From assembly GCA_033675265.1 (NCBI GenBank), contig JAUJYZ010001120.1:236388-300387 (forward strand): 64,000 nt of DNA, written 5' to 3'. Within the stretch, counting starts at the first letter, position 1. Each line of letters begins with the position of its first letter. Source of the stretch: Actinostola sp. cb2023 (taxonomy: Eukaryota > Cnidaria > Anthozoa > Actiniaria > Actinostolidae). The notes under the pieces were generated by a model. It worked only from the letters and a program-made list of their open reading frames with translations. It was not told the origin of the DNA and ran no database searches. This document shows, piece after piece, positions 11,971 to 24,681 of this stretch. Both the position numbers and the translations under genes were made by a program.

Positions 11971-12330
11971 CCGAGTATTTCAGCCCATTCACTAGGTTCA
12001 CTAAAAGGGTCCGAATTTCGGAACCCTTTTGGTTGTTCCGAGTGATTTCAGCCCATTCACTAGGTTCACTAAAAGGGTCCGAATTTCGGAACCCTTTTGG
12101 TTGTTCCGAGTATTTCAGCCCATTCACTAGGTTCACTAAAAGGGTCCGAATTTCGGAACCCTTTTGGTTGTTCCGAGTATTTCAGCCCATTCACTAGGTT
12201 CACTAAAAGGGTCCGAATTTCGGAACCCTTTTGGTTGTTCCGAGTATTTCAGCCCATTCACTAGGTTCACTAAAAGGGTTCGAATTTCAGTACCCTTTTG
12301 GTTGCTCCGAGTATTTCCGCCCATTCACTT
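11971..12330. repeat. 67-bp tandem repeat, about 5 copies
   Basis: Units contain ccgagtatttcagcccattc, actaggttcactaaaaggg and tccgaatttcggaacccttt. The last part is itself a near palindrome (aagggtccgaatttcggaaccctt). Inverted copies lie at 17085-17189 and a fragment at 18171-18200, so the repeat belongs to both ends of the 6.8-kb block. Confidence 0.85.
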
Positions 12331-13005
12331 TCTGCAGAAATTCTGCACTGCCCTTTTGTTACCATTTAATTTTAAAAACACGACACGAAAATACACTAAA
12401 GTAAGATACAAAGTTAGTTGTATGCTGCTAAGATGCAACCAGGATTTGCAGTTATACATTGCGTTTATTTGCAGTTTATTTACACTTGATGAACACATTA
12501 GTTACTGGAAATCAACTGGGCTAGCTGAGCTGAAAATGTTTTCTGAAATTCCTGAGTACATTTGCTCTATTATTAGTAGAAACCAACTGGCTACATATGC
12601 TCTTATTCTATAAGTAAAGTTTATCAGTAGAAATTAACTTCGACGAAAACGTCATATACATACATTAAATATCTAGGTTATTACACGGATAGCGTTTTTT
12701 CTCTTATTTTCGACACATATATATTTAAAAACTTGTTGTGTGTTTCCCTATTTACTTTAGAAGTATTTTTCTCTCATATTTTAGTGTGTTTTCTCTTCCA
12801 ATGAACAGCCGCAACAACACTGGTCGAAACCGGTTTGTAAACCGCGCTATGTCTTAAACCGTTCCAATGAAATAAACTGAGTAACTTGCGAAATAGCTAG
12901 ACAAATTATGTAGTAAATTATTAGTTGATTAGTTAATTATTAGTAAACATGAACCGTCGTTATTAAAACTGGCTTTGTATGTCCTCAGTTACGGCATTTC
13001 GGCGT
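12331..13005. other. No gene seen; interior of the 6.8-kb block
   Basis: AT-rich sequence. One short open frame exists (to 12613) with no recognisable domain. I see no splice-supported or family-supported gene. Confidence 0.5.
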
Positions 13006-13675
13006 TCTCTTTCTTTGCCTCTCTTACACTAGTGTCGTAAGCTTCTCCTCGATGTTGATACTTCTGTATAAAGACAGTTCAATCTGTTCAGTTTAGCTCA
13101 TAGATATAGTAAACTGAGTGATTTGATCGGACATCAACGACCGGCGTATGCTGATGATAATGGAGTTTGATCGGCAATCATGGTATATACATTGTTACGG
13201 AGTCACATACCTGGATATATGTTAGTAACGATGTTCACTAGAACATAGTTAATTAACTATGACTAGAAGTAGTCCTCCATGCTGGAACTAAGAACGGCAA
13301 ATATATCAACGTACCAGCAAATCGAATACACGGACATGACTCACGCACTGTGTGTTTATTTTGTATGCCTATGGATTAACGTTGCATGTATTGATTGGCT
13401 GATTTGAATTTAGCCGGATATACACATAAATTAGCTAGTGAAAAGCCGTTTGCATGCTCTTAGCTTCGTAATTTTGCCGCTTCTATATGTAGATGTTAGC
13501 AGCATTGAGCACTACTTCCAGTGAGTATCATTTATACGAAAATATACAGGATCATCAATATAACGATGTATACCTATGTATACCAGCGCCGATCTAATCC
13601 ATGCTATATTGTCATGCATGCCGGTCGTCATCGAGAAGAAGCTTACGACACTAGTGTAAGAGAGGCAAAGAGAAC
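13006..13675. mobile_element. Inverted-repeat element with ~50-bp arms
   Basis: 13009-13056 (gttctctttctttgcctctc ttacactagtgtcgtaagc) is repeated inverted at 13629-13673. The ~570-bp centre shows no gene. Confidence 0.65.
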
Positions 13676-13776
13676 GTCTGGGTAGATGACTACCAAAATC
13701 GTGTATTATCAAGTTACAGTATACATGTTTTAATTTGTCTTGCTGATCAATGAGAGATGAAGTCGATGAATACAAC

Positions 13777-15550
13777 CCCGGCGTACGCAATCGATGAAAT
13801 CGATGATCGATGACAATCGATGACAATCGATATCAATCGATATCAATTAATCGATTGATATCGGAAATCGATGACCAATCGATGAAACAAAAATCTGTGA
13901 CCTTTGATCGATTGTCATCGATTGCCTTATGATTGATCGATTGTTATCGATTGCCCTAAAATAGATCGATTTTCATCGATTTTCATCGATTTTCATCGAT
14001 TGTTTTGTTTTGTTTTGTTATCGATTGATAGTAAGTTCTATTACATAGAAGTAAGGCTGAAGAAACTAGAGTAGCGTATCTAAGCGTAACAGAGCACGCC
14101 TCACAAGTTAGACTGGTCTGAAAATTGTTGCTTGAAGTAATTGATTTGTATCCTTTTGATTTAAGCTCTTCGCATAAGAATATAATTATTTTATGTGGCG
14201 AACTGAACACAGTGGAACAAGATACCAACATGCAAAAGAGCACATATAGTTTAGTAGTAGCCATTGCTGCTGCGTAAAAGTACACACTACCGCGCCAGGG
14301 TGCAGTTGCTTCTCACATTTCCGCTTCTGTGACTGCGAATATTGTAGTATCGTAAGCAACTACAAAGGGTCGCCGAGCGGTGTCAGTAGTGTCAGAGAGC
14401 GCCAGTTTGTCACCTCTGTGGTGCCGGGTTCGTTTCGTACTGTTTGATCAGTCGAGGTTGTGGTTGAGTCACTCCATTGTTTTGAGGGTATTTTTTTCAG
14501 AAACTCCGGTTTTCCTGGACCTCATGATCAGTAAAAATTAAACGGTGAAGAGGGTAGTGTGTTATATATGTATAAAATGTAGTAATGTTGTTAATAAAAT
14601 AAAGTAAGTAACTGTAGTGAGTGTGGACCATGCAGGAGGACCAGATTGGAAAAAAAGCTCAGCTTTATCTGTGAATTTATTTTTAAAACAGGTCAAAAAT
14701 TGGTTTCAAAACCGGATGCCTATTGACTGAATGGGTCTTTATTATACACGCCTGATGAGCAGTAGGGGTTTAATTGTCACTAAAAATCACCTGGATTTCT
14801 AACTAGCCATTGAATCTTTATTTTATGTTATTTTAAAACCTTAGAAAATAGAAATCCTGATTATAAGGAACAAATGGGGACTTATAATGCATGATTCCAA
14901 CTTATTCACTGGTAAATTTTACTTGGTTGATGTTGAGCTGAGAAAGGGAGAATAATCGCTTTTGTCACTCAAAATTAGGATCCCAAAATTAGTGCTAATC
15001 GAGATTCCCCCAAAACACGCATTTCACAATTACAGTGCCTGGACACTCGAACAGTGAACACTTCGAGTTTTTTTCTAACTTTTTTTTTCTAACTTTCTAT
15101 TGCCTCATAGCCTCTCAAATGGAGCATTAAGTTTAAATACACTTAGTGATCAAAATCAATCATTTTTCTGATCAATTTGCTTAATTGATAATTTATATTA
15201 TGTGTTAGAAAAAACCTAAGTGTTCACGGTTCGAGTGTCCATACTGTAATAGGTTATACTGATGATTATTATTCAAAAGTCTAGGCTTATTTGACATTGT
15301 CAGTTCTTATTGTTCTTCCAATTCCTCACGAATAGTACAATAGAGGCCTTCTTTTTCTTGTACTGAACCTGATAACAATCGATCGATGATCGATGATCGA
15401 TTTTCATCGATTGTCATTTTTCTTGTGTGACTATCGATTGGTGATCGATTGGCCAAAACCAATCGATATCAATCGATTAATTATATCGATTATGATCGAT
15501 TGTTCGATTGGTTTTCCGATCATCGATTGTCATCGATTGCGTACGCCGGG
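13777..15550. mobile_element. 1.77-kb element with ATCGAT-rich terminal inverted repeats, 7-bp target duplication
   Basis: It starts CCCGGCGTACGCAATCGATG and ends with the inverse, flanked by atacaac on both sides (13770-13776 and 15551-15557). The subterminal 200 bp on each side are packed with ATCGAT and GATCGATTGTCATCGATT-like motifs in both orientations. These could be binding sites for a transposase. A - strand 100-aa frame at 13983-14285 has a signal-peptide-like N-terminus but no recognised domain. No transposase is present. Confidence 0.75.
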
Positions 15551-15608
15551 ATACAACAGATCAGCAAATGAATTATGTTATTTATTTATTGTATTATGAC
15601 TTGTGTTC

Positions 15609-15916
<308 letters not shown>

Positions 15917-15922
15917 GTTATT

Positions 15923-16957
15923 CAGACATGATATGTTTTTCTTCTACGTATTTAATATATTTTTCCGAGCTTTCGTGCTCTTGGCCCATCATCAGGGACG
16001 AAAGGAAAAAATAACGAATTTTCACATGGCGTTCACATATATTTTTGTTACTCGGGCCCAGGCCGCAGGCCGCCCGAGTTAGAAAATGCGGATTTCGGTA
16101 GTAGTAGTAGTAGTAGTAGTAGTAGTTTTGTTCGGCTCCAAAATGACGAGTATGCGAGGTATTTAATCGTATCCGGAGTTTCAAGATTACTCCGCAGATT
16201 TGAAAAGATAAAGGAGACACAGGACTCAAGTAGATTATGAATCTTAGTTTTGAAAGCAACATGTCGTTAATAATCCGTTACTGAGCAGCTTCGTATTATG
16301 TCTCTGAAGCTAGAGAGCAAGGGTTTGATTTTTCAGTAGATTTTGTTTAGATAGCTAATATCGCTTTGCTTGCTGCCTGACTGTCGTAACGCGAGGGCGT
16401 TATCGGAACCATCTGACCTATGCAACCTCAAGACGTATCATGTTCGTACTCATCCGACTCATAGTCTCCCTCGTCACTCAACTGTCACTGATTGTCATGA
16501 CGTCAGAGAAATGATATTGTATTGAAGAAGATGTCCTTGTTTTATTCGACGTTCGAACCGTAACTCGAACCCGAACTCGAACTCGATTCCAAACTCGACG
16601 TTTCGGGATCTGAAGCTAGAGAGGGGGCCTTTACACGAACTCATCAAAATCAAATCAATTGAACTCAAAGTCAAAAGGTAATCAAATGAACTCAAAGTCA
16701 AAGGCAAATCAAATGAACTCGACACATACATGTATATACAGTCTCCCTCGTCACGCAACTGTCAGTCATTGTCAGGTCTCTCCTCACGCAACTGACATTG
16801 TCCTTGTCATAAGCCCGAGTGTACGCTCATTGAGCGTCTTGTTTTGTTTATATTTGAAAATTCGTTATTTTTTCCTTTCGTCCCTGATGATGGGCCAAGA
16901 GCCCGAAAGCTCGGAAAAATAAAGTAAATACGTAGAAGAAACATATCATGTCTGAAT
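15923..16957. mobile_element. 1-kb inverted-repeat element, ~95-bp arms
   Basis: The left arm from cagacatgatatgtttttct to ~16018 is matched inverted at ~16862-16957 (aaacatatcatgtctg end). The arms share the motif gatgatgggccaagagc. The interior contains (TAG)n at 16099-16126 and a stretch shared, inverted, with 44.65-44.86 kb (gaggttgcataggtcagatg side). So this family occurs at least twice in the window. Confidence 0.7.
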
Positions 16958-17189
16958 CAATGGTACCTACGTACAGAAACCTACTAAATTATTATTGTTA
17001 TTATTATTACTAGTACTTACTTACTTACGTCACCGTATATGATGATGATATACTGCACAAGAGCCGAATGTATCAAGCAGTCAGTGAACCTAGTGAATGG
17101 GCTGAAATACTCGGAACAACCAAAAGGGTTCCGAAATTCGGACCCTTTTAGTGAATGAACTGAAATACTCGGAACAATCAAAGGGGTTC

Positions 17190-17771
17190 TAGCCTGCGTA
17201 GCCAGGCTCTCTGGGGCAGGGAAAGGGGGAGGGGGAGATGGGTCTGGGGACGAGGAGGGGAGCGAAGAGGGGGGATGGGGAGAAGGGAAGGGAATGAGAG
17301 CCTGCAAGCAAGGCCGGGTATTTTAGATAACCCGCGGCCGCTAGAGGCCGCGAATTTCTATTGGTCTAAATTGACCAAAGTGACATGTGATTAACAGACA
17401 GATTCTAACACATCCCAGACCAAGCCAATCCTTTTGGTATTTTATAGTGGATGCGTGAAGTCAAGAATGTAATTTATTAGAGAAGTTCAATTTTCAAGCC
17501 GTAAGGGTTCTTTTATCGGGAAAAGATGTGCTTGGAGTACTCCCACGGGGTACGTTCGGAAAAACTCGACATTTTCAAGCTTTTACCGGCCCGGGCTTTT
17601 ACTAGCGTTAAAACGGAGAACAGACATGGCCATGTTGTGACGATTTCACCATTGAAGCCAAATGAACACTCTGGGTTTAATACCTTGTTACTGACTTGCC
17701 CAGAATATCTTCAACCGTTAAATTGGCTTGTATCGTGGTTTTAATAGTCCTTGAACGTGAGTTACGGCTTT

Positions 17772-17808
<37 letters not shown>

Positions 17809-18170
17809 CACCTTTATTTAAACTCAAATAACGTGTAAATTTTTACTTCTTGACTTTAACCGACCCCAAAGAAAATTCGTTGCGTTTTAGTTTGGATTTT
17901 TGTCCAGTATTTACTATTTTTGTGGGGTTCTGCGCGTGAATTGCCCCTTGACCTTGTAATCTCTCTCATTTCCGGCGCAATTTGATTGGTTGGTGAAATT
18001 CAATCTCGCGTTGTTTAAAAGTAGGCGGTTATCTAAAATACCCGGCCTTGCTTGCAGGCTCTCATTCCCTTCCCTTCTCCCCAATCCCCCCTCTTCGCTC
18101 CCCTCCTCGTCCCCAGACCCATCTCCCCCTCCCCCTTTCCCTGCCCCAGAGAGCCTGGCTACGCAGGCTA
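17190..18170. mobile_element. 981-bp TIR element with 9-bp target duplication
   Basis: Terminal inverted repeats of about 145 bp begin TAGCCTGCGTAGCCAGGCTC and end with the inverse CTA. They are flanked by aaggggttc at 17181-17189 and 18171-18179. The arms are strongly purine/pyrimidine-biased (GGGGGAGGG). A 9-bp duplication is typical of Mutator-like elements. No transposase is present. A GATA microsatellite lies inside near 17772-17808. The element interrupts an inverted 67-bp repeat. Confidence 0.85.
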
Positions 18171-18589
18171 AAGGGGTTCCGAAATTCGGACCCTTAATTT
18201 TAGTGAACTTGATGAATAATTACAATACGTCTCGGAAGAAATTGGGTGTTCGGCGAAGGAGCACATCTCTACTCGTATGATTTTTTAACTCCTTCAGAAC
18301 TTACTATTACTTACGTAGGTAGTTGTAGCATTTTTCTTATTACGAGTAATCCTCTATAACCGTAGTGAAGAATTTAATAAAATAACATATTTCGAGTGGA
18401 AATGTTGCTTGGTGTTGTGATTAAATATTTCACAAAATTCCTTGCTAAAGATGAATACTTTTCAGAGAAATGTACATTTTCGTTGAAGTCCTATTATTTA
18501 TAACGAAAAAATAGCGTTTTTCATAGTGTTTTATGTCTTATTCCACGAAATTTTGCTTTTTTGGAAAAGCGCAAATTAGTTTGGAAGGC

Positions 18590-18982
18590 GTTGAAAATGA
18601 AAAGAAAAATATTTAAGGAATATTGCGATCTTCAGTGATTTCTTTATCAACTCTAACCTGAAAGCGCTGTTTGTAGAATCGATCGTACCTTATAGCTAGA
18701 CGATAGTGGAATTGTTTGGTTTCCAAGAACCGTCTAGGACGTCTATCTTCGAGCTAGAGTTGTCGTGTACTCTTTAGCACAGCGCCAGTATCACGTCCAA
18801 TGTTAAGAAACTTTCTGTGAAAGAAACTTTGGTCCAAACTATTAAAGACAAATAAAAGAGACAAATAAAAGTACTGTTCTAGTAGCCAACAAAAGTCTTG
18901 CAGAAATAGCCCAAACTGAAACAAACGATTCCAAGAATTGTCCGTTTTATTATGGGATACGTGACTTCCTGTAATTATTCAT
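18590..18982. repeat. ~390-bp direct repeat, second copy 45640-46025
   Basis: From gaaaagaaaaatattt through gattccaagaattgtccg to cctgtaattattca, the two copies are nearly identical apart from a few indels. They share orientation and both lie upstream of a PARP14-like copy. This fits either an old segmental duplication (gene plus upstream flank) or a dispersed repeat. Confidence 0.8.
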
Positions 18983-19716
18983 CCGTCAAGTAGTAGGTAA
19001 AGGAGAGAGCGAGACCAGTCGAAACCCCAGGATTACCTGCAAATGAAGGAAGCCAGAAAACGCCGGGAATACCTGCATTAATCGGACTTCAAAATCCCCT
19101 GAAATGGGAATTGAGCCCAAGGTCAAATTCTTGGAAGATTCCAAGGTCAAATTCTTGGAAAGGAGAGATCGAAGCCAGACGAAACGCAGGCCTGCAAATG
19201 AAGGAAGCCAGGAATACCTGCATTAATCGGACTTCAACTGAAATGGGAGCGGGGGCATTTAGACCGGACTCAACTTTAAAACCCATGCTGCTGCTAGGGG
19301 AAAAATATACGCCGAAGCGATAGCAGATGTTCAAAGAAAACTCGCTCAATGAATATTCATTTTGGCGAGACCGGCATTAATTTGCATATTGAACACATCA
19401 GACAACTTCCGGGAAATACAACATACGGGTCTCGAATTATGGCATAATTCACCAACAAAACAGCTGCCGGGAGCTTATAACATAATCTACTTGAATGATG
19501 AAGAAAGCAAGACTTACCATTTTCAGAAAAAATTCCCACGCGTGGGAATCTTTCAATCCCTTATATGGTCAATGTATGATGCATCATACAATTTTATCAG
19601 ACTCTTCCAAAATTAGGAAAGCAAAACCGATGGCCTTTACCACCATCAAGTTTGGAGATGGTTAAGACTGTGCTTGCGTTACATGTATAATGACGACACA
19701 CTAGTGTCGGTCACAT
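18983..19716. other. No gene seen; left flank of the Polinton
   Basis: It contains a partial duplication (gaaggaagccag ... aatacctgcattaatcggac at about 19045 and 19200). A direct pair of caaggtcaaattcttggaa is at about 19121 and 19142. No Polinton terminal inverted repeat was found here by eye, so the left end is unresolved. Confidence 0.5.
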
Positions 19717-20477
19717 CTACCGAAACATATACCAAGATAGGCCAGCTGCCCCAATTGTTATAACCGCTAGATTAGTTTCATGTGTTTTTGAGGATGGTAA
19801 TGGTTCAGGCTTATTAAAATTATTTTCATGTGTTTTTGGCGGTGAAGGTTTTGTAATAGGTTTAAAATTATTTGTTTTTGGTTTCTGATGGATAACCTTT
19901 GAATCTCCCATATTATTCTTGGGTATTCCAACCGATTTTGTTTCATTGTTAATATCATTTATACCAAATTGCATATCACCCGTCACACGTTGAAGTTTAT
20001 TATTGTAACCGACTACTGTTTGAGTGTTAACTATTAGATTTGATGGTAACAACCAACATCCTGGCGAGATTGCTAAATCGAGTTTTACTTTAGCCTCTTG
20101 AATTGCCAACTGGTATCTCTGTATACTTTTAGAAATATCCTTCCCGATTACTGAACTTTCGAATAGTTTTAAGAATACATCTTGAGTTTCTTTAGCCGAA
20201 CCAAAATCGCTTATGATTGGGGATCGTGTATTAACCTGAGCGCCTAAGACGCAATATACGAAAGCTTCTATACTTTGATTCAATCGTGACATTCCTGCTT
20301 TCGTTATACCTACACCTTTTTGAGGTATGAACCAATTATACTGACTTCTACTCTTATGTGTGGATTTATAGTATCCAGTTAGAGAATCCTTATACGAAAT
20401 ATAATGAAAACTAAATACATCTGATGATTGTCCCTTGAACCTAAAATCTGGGTTGGAAACCGGCGGGTCTATAACGC

Positions 20478-20683
20478 AGGTAGCAGGTAACAGGTAACAG
20501 GTAACAGGTAACAGGTAGCAGGTAGCAGGTAACAGGTAACAGGTAGCAGGTAACAGGTAACAGGTAACAGGTAGCAGGTAACAGGTAACAGGTAACAGGT
20601 AGCAGGTAACAGGTAACAGGTAACAGGTAACAGGTAGGTAGCAGGTAACAGGTAACAGGTAGCAGGTAACAAGTAACAGGAAA
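20478..20683. repeat. 7-bp minisatellite, left foldback arm
   Basis: Tandem caggtaa with interspersed caggtag. The inverted counterpart is at about 22802-23033 in the right arm. Copy numbers differ between arms, so the arrays have changed since insertion. Confidence 0.9.
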
Positions 20684-21713
20684 CAATGGAGGGGAGGAGT
20701 GCGAGGAAGGGGCTATCGGACACTCGATGTCATCACTGTGACGTCATCGTCAACGTCACGTTCTGATGCCACCATCAACTACAATAAAATGTTTCCTTGA
20801 ACCGATATTGTATCAATTTGGTCAATGGGGTTTGTTGGTAAAGGAATTGAATGTGATAATACACATCCATAGCAACGAAGTCTGGCAAATAGGTAAGACC
20901 CCCCTAACGGGGTTCCACTGTACATCCTGTTGGTATAGTAACATAAATCAACACAACAAATTTGGTAATGTCTTCAATTAATTTATTATTATTATTAATT
21001 AGTTTTTGAAAAGAAGAACAGTAAATAGATATAGGTTTTGGCGGGATTTTGGTCATGTGACCAAATGAAACACGAAATTTGTAGAAAGGAATTTCGGAAA
21101 ACTACGCTGGGGGTCCGAATCTGCGTTTCTCTACTAAGTTTGCGGTGAAATCATAAACGTGAACTATTAATTGATGCCAACGAGTTTCTTTCAGTACTGG
21201 CTGACTTTTTCAGTCTTTTTCAGTTGGCGAGACTAAGATTAGAATCAGTACAAAACCGGAAATGGTGTACTTCCATCCCGTTAGTGCCTGCTGCTCTGGA
21301 CTGTCCAAGTCCGACGTCACACAGGGAAAACTTGTAGTCAGTGGAGAGGTGATGCGACAACTGAACAACGTGCACAAACGTATGATGTTCATAGAGTTTG
21401 GTCTCACCCTTGATTGAGCTCAGTGTCAAATGAGAATTAGAACAATGTTGTGATTTTTTCATTCACATTGTTATTTGCATGGTCTCATTGAGCTCAGTTT
21501 CAAATGAGAATTAGAATTGTTTTTTCATTCACATTGTTATCATACTGTTACTGTCCTTTGTTTTCAAAATCTAGTTAATTATCTTCAATTAATTACCAAA
21601 TTTGTTGTATATATTGATTTTTAATATACCAACAGGGTAATTACTATGTACGTAATTACTACATATCTTGTATATATTTTTGACGATATATTATGTGTGT
21701 TGGAATCAAACTT

Positions 21714-22299
21714 AAAGTGCTACTATGATGAAATTTTGCGAGGTTGATGTTTTTGCATTTTTAGTATCCTGGTCAGTATGTTTATTAACTGGCATATCCA
21801 ACCCGTTTTTCGTTACGATAAAAATAACTTCCACGAAATGTACAAACTTTGTACAAATTTCGAGCCAGCCATTATTCAAACTGGTTCCTGGCCGGTGACT
21901 AATTGTACAATAGAAGTGACGTCAGTTTCTCAACATCGTTCATCGCAAATTCGTCGCATGGCTAATTTACACGCATCAACACTGCCATTTTTTGGCGATT
22001 CAAGACACTGTTTCTTGTTCAAATGTTTTAATCATGATTAAACTAAAAATACAGTGTAGGGAGCCGTGCAGCGACGCGTTCACATTGAGAAACTGACGTC
22101 ACAGTCTATTGTTCGCAGGAACACGATTTAGTAATGGCGGACGTATTTTTGCCTGTTTTGAGAGTCCAATATTTCACTCCTTTATTCTTATATCGACTTA
22201 AAAACAACTAAAACTGCTATCTTGGAGCTTAAAAGACTATTTTACGAATAAATTATTTATTCAGCAATCATACGAATTTCGTCATAGTAGCACTTTAAG
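21714..22299. mobile_element. MITE nested in the foldback centre
   Basis: Ends read aaagtgctactatgatgaaa and, inverted, tcatagtagcacttt. A second internal inverted pair is centred on gacgtcagtttctcaa (about 21918) and ttgagaaactgacgtc (about 22085). It is non-coding. Just outside, at about 21411-21540, is an imperfect tandem duplication of ~75 bp (gagctcagt...caaatgagaattag). Confidence 0.65.
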
Positions 22300-24071
22300 A
22301 TAGTTGGACGTGATCATTAATAAAAAATTACAGGTAAATTTACTAACCTGAAATTGTCAGCCTGCTACCAGAAAAAAAACACTCATATAAAAAACACTCA
22401 CGAGTCGATCATTTGTATATTATTCAATGATTATGTTCGTTATTATATCATACTGTTTCTATTCTTGCTTTTCAAAAACTAATTCATAATAATAATAAAT
22501 TAATTGAAGACATTACCAAATTTGTTGTGTTGATTTATGTTACTATACCAACAGGATGTACAGTGGAACCCCGTTAGGGGGGTCTTACCTATTTGCCAGA
22601 CTTCGTTGCTATGGATGTGTATTATCACATTCAATTCCTTTACCAACAAACCCCATTGACCAAATTGATACAATATCGGTTCAAGGAAACATTTTATTGT
22701 AGTTGATGGTGGCATCAGAACGTGACGTTGACGATGACGTCACAGTGATGACATCGAGTGTCCGATAGCCCCTTCCTCCCACCCCTCCCCTCCCTTGTTT
22801 CCTGTTACTTGTTACCTGCTACCTGTTACCTGTTACCTGCTACCTGTTACCTGTTACCTGTTACCTGTTACCTGTTACCTGTTACCTGCTACCTGTTACC
22901 TGTTACCTGTTACCTGTTACCTGCTACCTGTTACCTGTTACCTGCTACCTGTTACCTGCATGTTACCTGTTACCTGTTACCTGTTACCTGTTACCTGTTA
23001 CCTGTTACCTGTTACCTGTTGCCTGCTACCTGCGTTATAGACCCGCCGGGTTGGAAACACCAAATTCGTTACACAACTTTACCAATGCTCCTTTATTATA
23101 TCGTGTACCATTCCAAACGAAATTATTATCCCACGGTAATTGTGGATTTCACCAACGCGTACTCGGTTTAGATGTGAACATACAAATCTTTTAAGACGCA
23201 CATAGATTTATTTATTTCGGTATAATTCGGGTTCAGGATGTGGTTCAACTAGTAAAAGAGGAGAAAATCAATGATTACACGGAATATACTAAGGGATAGC
23301 AAATAACAAGATAACTTACAATTATTTGTCTGCTCTCTGGGGATGTTCTTAACTCAACTGAATACATTATGCATGATTCATCTTTATCTACTGTATCCGC
23401 AAAGGATTATGGGAAATGAACACTACAGTAATGGTACTTGGAGATCATTTAAAATACACCTTATCGTGAAAATAACATGGAACCTTAAGATAGAGGCTAT
23501 TTGAGTATCAGGCTCAAGAAGATTAAATAAACCCAATTCCACAACCCGATGTAGCAGCCCAAACAGCAAAATTCAGCTGTTGAGACCAAAATCTCATATT
23601 TGGTTCTTCCAGCCATGTAGTATAATCACCTACACTTTGAACAGTTGGTGGTGTTAATTGAAAAACATTGTTAAGATTAACAGTGAAGCTTTTAGCTGGT
23701 GTTACATATATTTTTAGTGGACTTTTAATATCATGCGGTTCATCATCTAGACCTACCGCTGGAATTGGATATTTTTTGTTGGTGAGCAGTAGAGCTTTTG
23801 GGAAGGAACCAAGGAAATCATGTATATTTTCAGGTTTTGGGGTTTCACCTCTCCATGAAGGGAATTTATATATCTCTATCAGATTTCCATTTCATAGGGG
23901 TTATAGTCATCCCCATTAAATAAAAATCTAACATCCCCATTTACATCCTGACTGAATCTGTTAGTGCTATAGTTTGGATACTTTTTAACAAATTCTGTAA
24001 ACTTCATCTTATAATATTATCATATCTCAGTTTATAAATAAATCCATAGGGTGTTCTATCAAAGGATAAAG

Positions 24072-24675
24072 TTACTTCTTTGGATTTGTGAGACGGCCTA
24101 TAATCTCTTTTTCCATCTCTTCTCTCAGCTTCCGAAGATCTGGAACATCGTTTTTTAAAATATCGTTATTCTGCTTCACTCTGATAATATTCTTAAGCGA
24201 TTCATATTTTTGGAGTTCAGATATAATGTGTTCAAATTCTTTTTCATCGATCTGGTCATTATGTAATGCTTTTGACACCATATCTGATATACTGTTTTCC
24301 TTACTTACAATCAGCTGTATCGTTTTTTTCATGTTTTGATATCTTCTTAGTGAGCTTTTTAACAGCAACAGTACATCCTGCGGAAACAATACCAAAAAAC
24401 CCGCCTACAGCAGAGAGTGGCACCCCAACAACTAATCCAGGACCTGTCAGACTTGTACCGATTCCACTAATCGTAAGAATACCAGACAAAGTTCCTGCTG
24501 TAACAGATGTTCCATGGAAAAATGATCTAGCTCGAGTATACTTCTTTCTTACCTTTTCGTAATGTTTGTGCTCAGCTTCTAGTTTTCCCAATATTGTGTT
24601 AACTTTATGAAGCCTAAAGTTTTGACCAGTTGTTGGTTTTTCATTTAGATCAGGATAAATCTCGTTGTAGTCCAT
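24072..24675 (-). pseudogene. Polinton membrane-protein gene, one frameshift
   Basis: The frame from ATG 24675 (MDYNEIYPDLNEKP) runs to 24301. The neighbouring frame continues the protein to 24072, with the shift near 24320-24340. The combined length would be about 200 aa. It has a charged N-terminus, two adjacent hydrophobic segments (SFFHGTSVTAGTLSGILTI and LTGPGLVVGVPLSAVGGFFG) and a charged helical C-terminus. It lies 6 bp downstream of the preceding gene on the strand, so it belongs to the same head-to-tail row. A virion membrane or minor structural protein is plausible. The frameshift may be decay or a sequencing indel. Confidence 0.6.
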
Positions 24676-24681
24676 ACTATA

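Larger units (their letters stand above)
20461..23048. mobile_element. 2.6-kb foldback transposon inserted in a Polinton gene
   Basis: It starts CGGCGGGTCTATAACGCAGG and ends with the exact inverse. It is flanked by ggttggaaac at 20451-20460 and 23049-23058, a 10-bp duplication; 8-9 bp if one or two terminal bases belong to the element. The arms are about 540-580 bp. Each has a caggtaa/caggtag 7-bp minisatellite followed by ~300 bp of unique sequence, including a CAGTGGAACCCCGTTA motif reminiscent of pogo/Tigger ends. The identical 71-aa frame in both arms is not a gene. No transposase is seen. A nested MITE lies in the centre. Confidence 0.85.
19717..24007 (-). pseudogene. Polinton gene of unknown function, split by a foldback transposon and frameshifted
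   Basis: An ATG at 24005-24007 (MKFTEFVKKYP) opens a frame that shifts near 23890. It stays open in another frame to 23526, then continues in a third frame to about 23420 (RFHVIFTIRCIL). Decayed sequence follows to about 23170. Coding resumes up to 23059 and, across the 2588-bp foldback element, runs on in the same frame to the stop at 19717. The C-terminal part is 191 aa from its first Met, with a Pro/Lys-rich linker and a final hydrophobic segment (AVITIGAAGLSWYMF) that could be a membrane anchor. I recognise the layout from Polinton elements of other invertebrates but know no function; a structural or virion membrane role is a guess. Confidence 0.6.

Noticed and set aside
19362..19616. 84-codon + strand frame as a possible Polinton protease or left-end gene
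   Set aside because: No catalytic motif, and it lacks the TATATA-type start seen in the element's other genes.
20766..22715. Identical 71-codon frames in both foldback arms
   Set aside because: Duplicated only because the arms are inverted copies; no domain or codon signal.
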